This document shows positions 5,666 to 6,489 of a stretch of 6,489 nucleotides of DNA, piece by piece (the first letter of the stretch is position 1; every line of letters starts with the position of its first letter). A program made the position numbers and the translations under genes. The DNA is from an uncultured Oscillospiraceae bacterium (GTDB taxonomy: Bacteria > Bacillota > Clostridia > UBA1212 > UBA1255), in contig CABQCN010000087.1 of NCBI GenBank assembly GCA_902462635.1, positions 1-6,489 of the forward strand, given 5' to 3'. Below the pieces are notes generated by a model that ran no database searches, was not told the DNA's origin, and worked only from the letters and a program-made list of their open reading frames with translations.

Positions 5666-5737
5666 CGGATCCGGGAAAATGGGTAGAGGCGCGATCAGCC
5701 GCCGTACCGGATCCGGTGCGTTCCGCTGCGGATCCGG
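5666..5737. repeat. Three copies of CGGATCCGG
   Basis: Exact copies of the palindromic 9-mer are at 5666-5674, 5708-5716 and 5729-5737. The middle one extends to a 12-bp perfect palindrome, ACCGGATCCGGT (5706-5717). Two lie in the last codons of the glycosidase, where they encode an Arg-Ile-Arg rich tail, and one lies in the intergenic gap. They may simply reflect repeated Arg/Ile codons. Confidence 0.5.
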
Positions 5738-6489
5738 ATCTGCGCCCCCATCCAGACCTCCGCTTCCGTATTTGGCGGAACGGTAATCTCGGCTTCCCAG
5801 CCGGCCGGATTGCCGTCTTTTTTCCAAAAGGATACCCGGATCGGGCCTTTCACGGTCGGCACGGTAATCGAGGCGTCGCGTACCGGGCCGGGACAAATCC
5901 GGACGCGGAAGCGCGCGAAGCCCGCTTCCAGCGGGCGGATGCCGAACAGTCCGCGTACGATCTGGCTGGCAGGCGCCGATCCCCAGGGATGGGAGAACGT
6001 CATATTCGGTTTATTCGCGGTATTCCAAGCTTCCGTTGTAATCGTAGCGCCGGATGCCAGCATATATGCCCAGGTACGCGCGCCTTCGGCCGTGTCTTCG
6101 CGCAGCATCAGCTCCGTAGCGTAATCCCCTGCGCCCGCGGCGTATAAGCCCTCCAGTAAGTAAAATGCCCCGTATACGCTCATTCTAATCTCGCCCTGCG
6201 TTTTCAGAAAGGCGGTCAAGGCATCCCGCATCGCATCGCCTTCATATACGCCGCAATATAATGCAAACGCGGTGGCATGCTGCGAGAAATGGCGCACCGG
6301 GGTGTGATCTGCGCGCAGCCCATCGCAAAACGCGCCGGTTTGCGCATCATATAAAAGCGTAATCAGGGACGCTTTGATCTGCGCCGCGCGCAGACAATAT
6401 TGCGCCGCGTCCTCCGGTTTCTCCAAAACGCGCGCAATTTCCGCAAGGCAGCAGAGCGCTTTATATACCATGCAATTTAAGACGGTGTT
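5695..6489 (-). CDS. Alpha-L-rhamnosidase-like glycosidase (GH78 type), C-terminal part; 5' end outside the window
   Basis: The frame is open to the right edge (NTVLNC precedes the first internal Met at 6471), so the true start lies beyond it. About 264 residues are present. They show the end of an (alpha/alpha)6 barrel: YKALCCLAEIARVLEKPEDA, GAFCDGLRADHTPVRHFSQHATAFAL, GAFYLLEGLYAAGAGDYATEL and GATITTEAWN, with numbering from that Met. Next comes NMTFSHPWGSAPASQI, then a beta-sandwich with FGIRPLEAGFARFRV, VPTVKGPIRVSFW and VPPNTEAEVW. GATITTEAW...SHPWGSAPA followed by GI.PLEAG is the typical C-terminal layout of GH78 enzymes, which release L-rhamnose from glycosides and polysaccharides by inversion. 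E147 in TTEAW and H161 in SHPWG sit where the family has its general base and a substrate-binding His. The catalytic acid and any carbohydrate-binding domains would be off the edge. A related 6-hairpin glycosidase specificity is possible. The stop is 50 bp before the membrane gene pair. Confidence 0.85.
   Translation of the reverse strand, partial: NTVLNCMVYKALCCLAEIARVLEKPEDAAQYCLRAAQIKASLITLLYDAQTGAFCDGLRADHTPVRHFSQHATAFALYCGVYEGDAMRDALTAFLKTQGEIRMSVYGAFYLLEGLYAAGAGDYATELMLREDTAEGARTWAYMLASGATITTEAWNTANKPNMTFSHPWGSAPASQIVRGLFGIRPLEAGFARFRVRICPGPVRDASITVPTVKGPIRVSFWKKDGNPAGWEAEITVPPNTEAEVWMGAQIRIRSGTHRIRYGG

Noticed and set aside
1..6489. CRISPR arrays, tRNA or rRNA genes, intact insertion sequences
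   Set aside because: No regularly spaced repeats, cloverleaf-like segments or intact transposase reading frames were seen on either strand.

Overview
The window reads as chromosomal DNA of an anaerobic Clostridia-type Firmicute. The main clue is a two-gene cassette, a NifU-like Fe-S scaffold followed by a GGGtGRT-family protein, which I know from such genomes. Strong AAGGAGG-type ribosome sites and sigma-A-like promoter boxes agree with this. The exact genus cannot be told. All intact genes are on the minus strand, so transcription runs from right to left.

Right to left: (1) the 3' two thirds of a 6-hairpin glycosidase resembling GH78 alpha-L-rhamnosidase, cut by the right edge (5695-6489). 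(2) Two overlapping genes of unknown family (4115-5644 and 2434-4131), each a membrane-anchored protein with a large extracytoplasmic, beta-rich domain; they look like a translationally coupled pair. (3) A good promoter (TTGTTA, 17 bp, TATAAT) whose -10 box sits inside a 6-bp dyad, then the scaffold gene and the GGGtGRT gene (1747-2384 and 734-1732), closed by an intrinsic terminator at 655-698. (4) About 600 bp of gene debris at the left end: remains of an ABC exporter on the minus strand (1-391) and an unrecognised relic on the plus strand (357-590), followed by a 10-bp inverted plus direct repeat (602-643).

The most notable point is in the scaffold gene. Its promoter, ribosome site and first 13 codons (MNYSHEVQKMMCV) are intact, but they lie in a different frame from the rest of the protein, and the conserved stretch that normally joins them is missing. 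This fits a deletion of about 55 bp, or an assembly error. The ABC relic shows the same kind of event: its membrane domain is joined directly to the last 50 residues of an ATPase domain, with a frame change.

Functionally, the Fe-S cassette is cytoplasmic and probably handles cluster assembly, although the biochemical role of GGGtGRT proteins is not known to me. The membrane pair is the best candidate for an undescribed system. The glycosidase suggests use of rhamnose-containing plant or microbial glycans.
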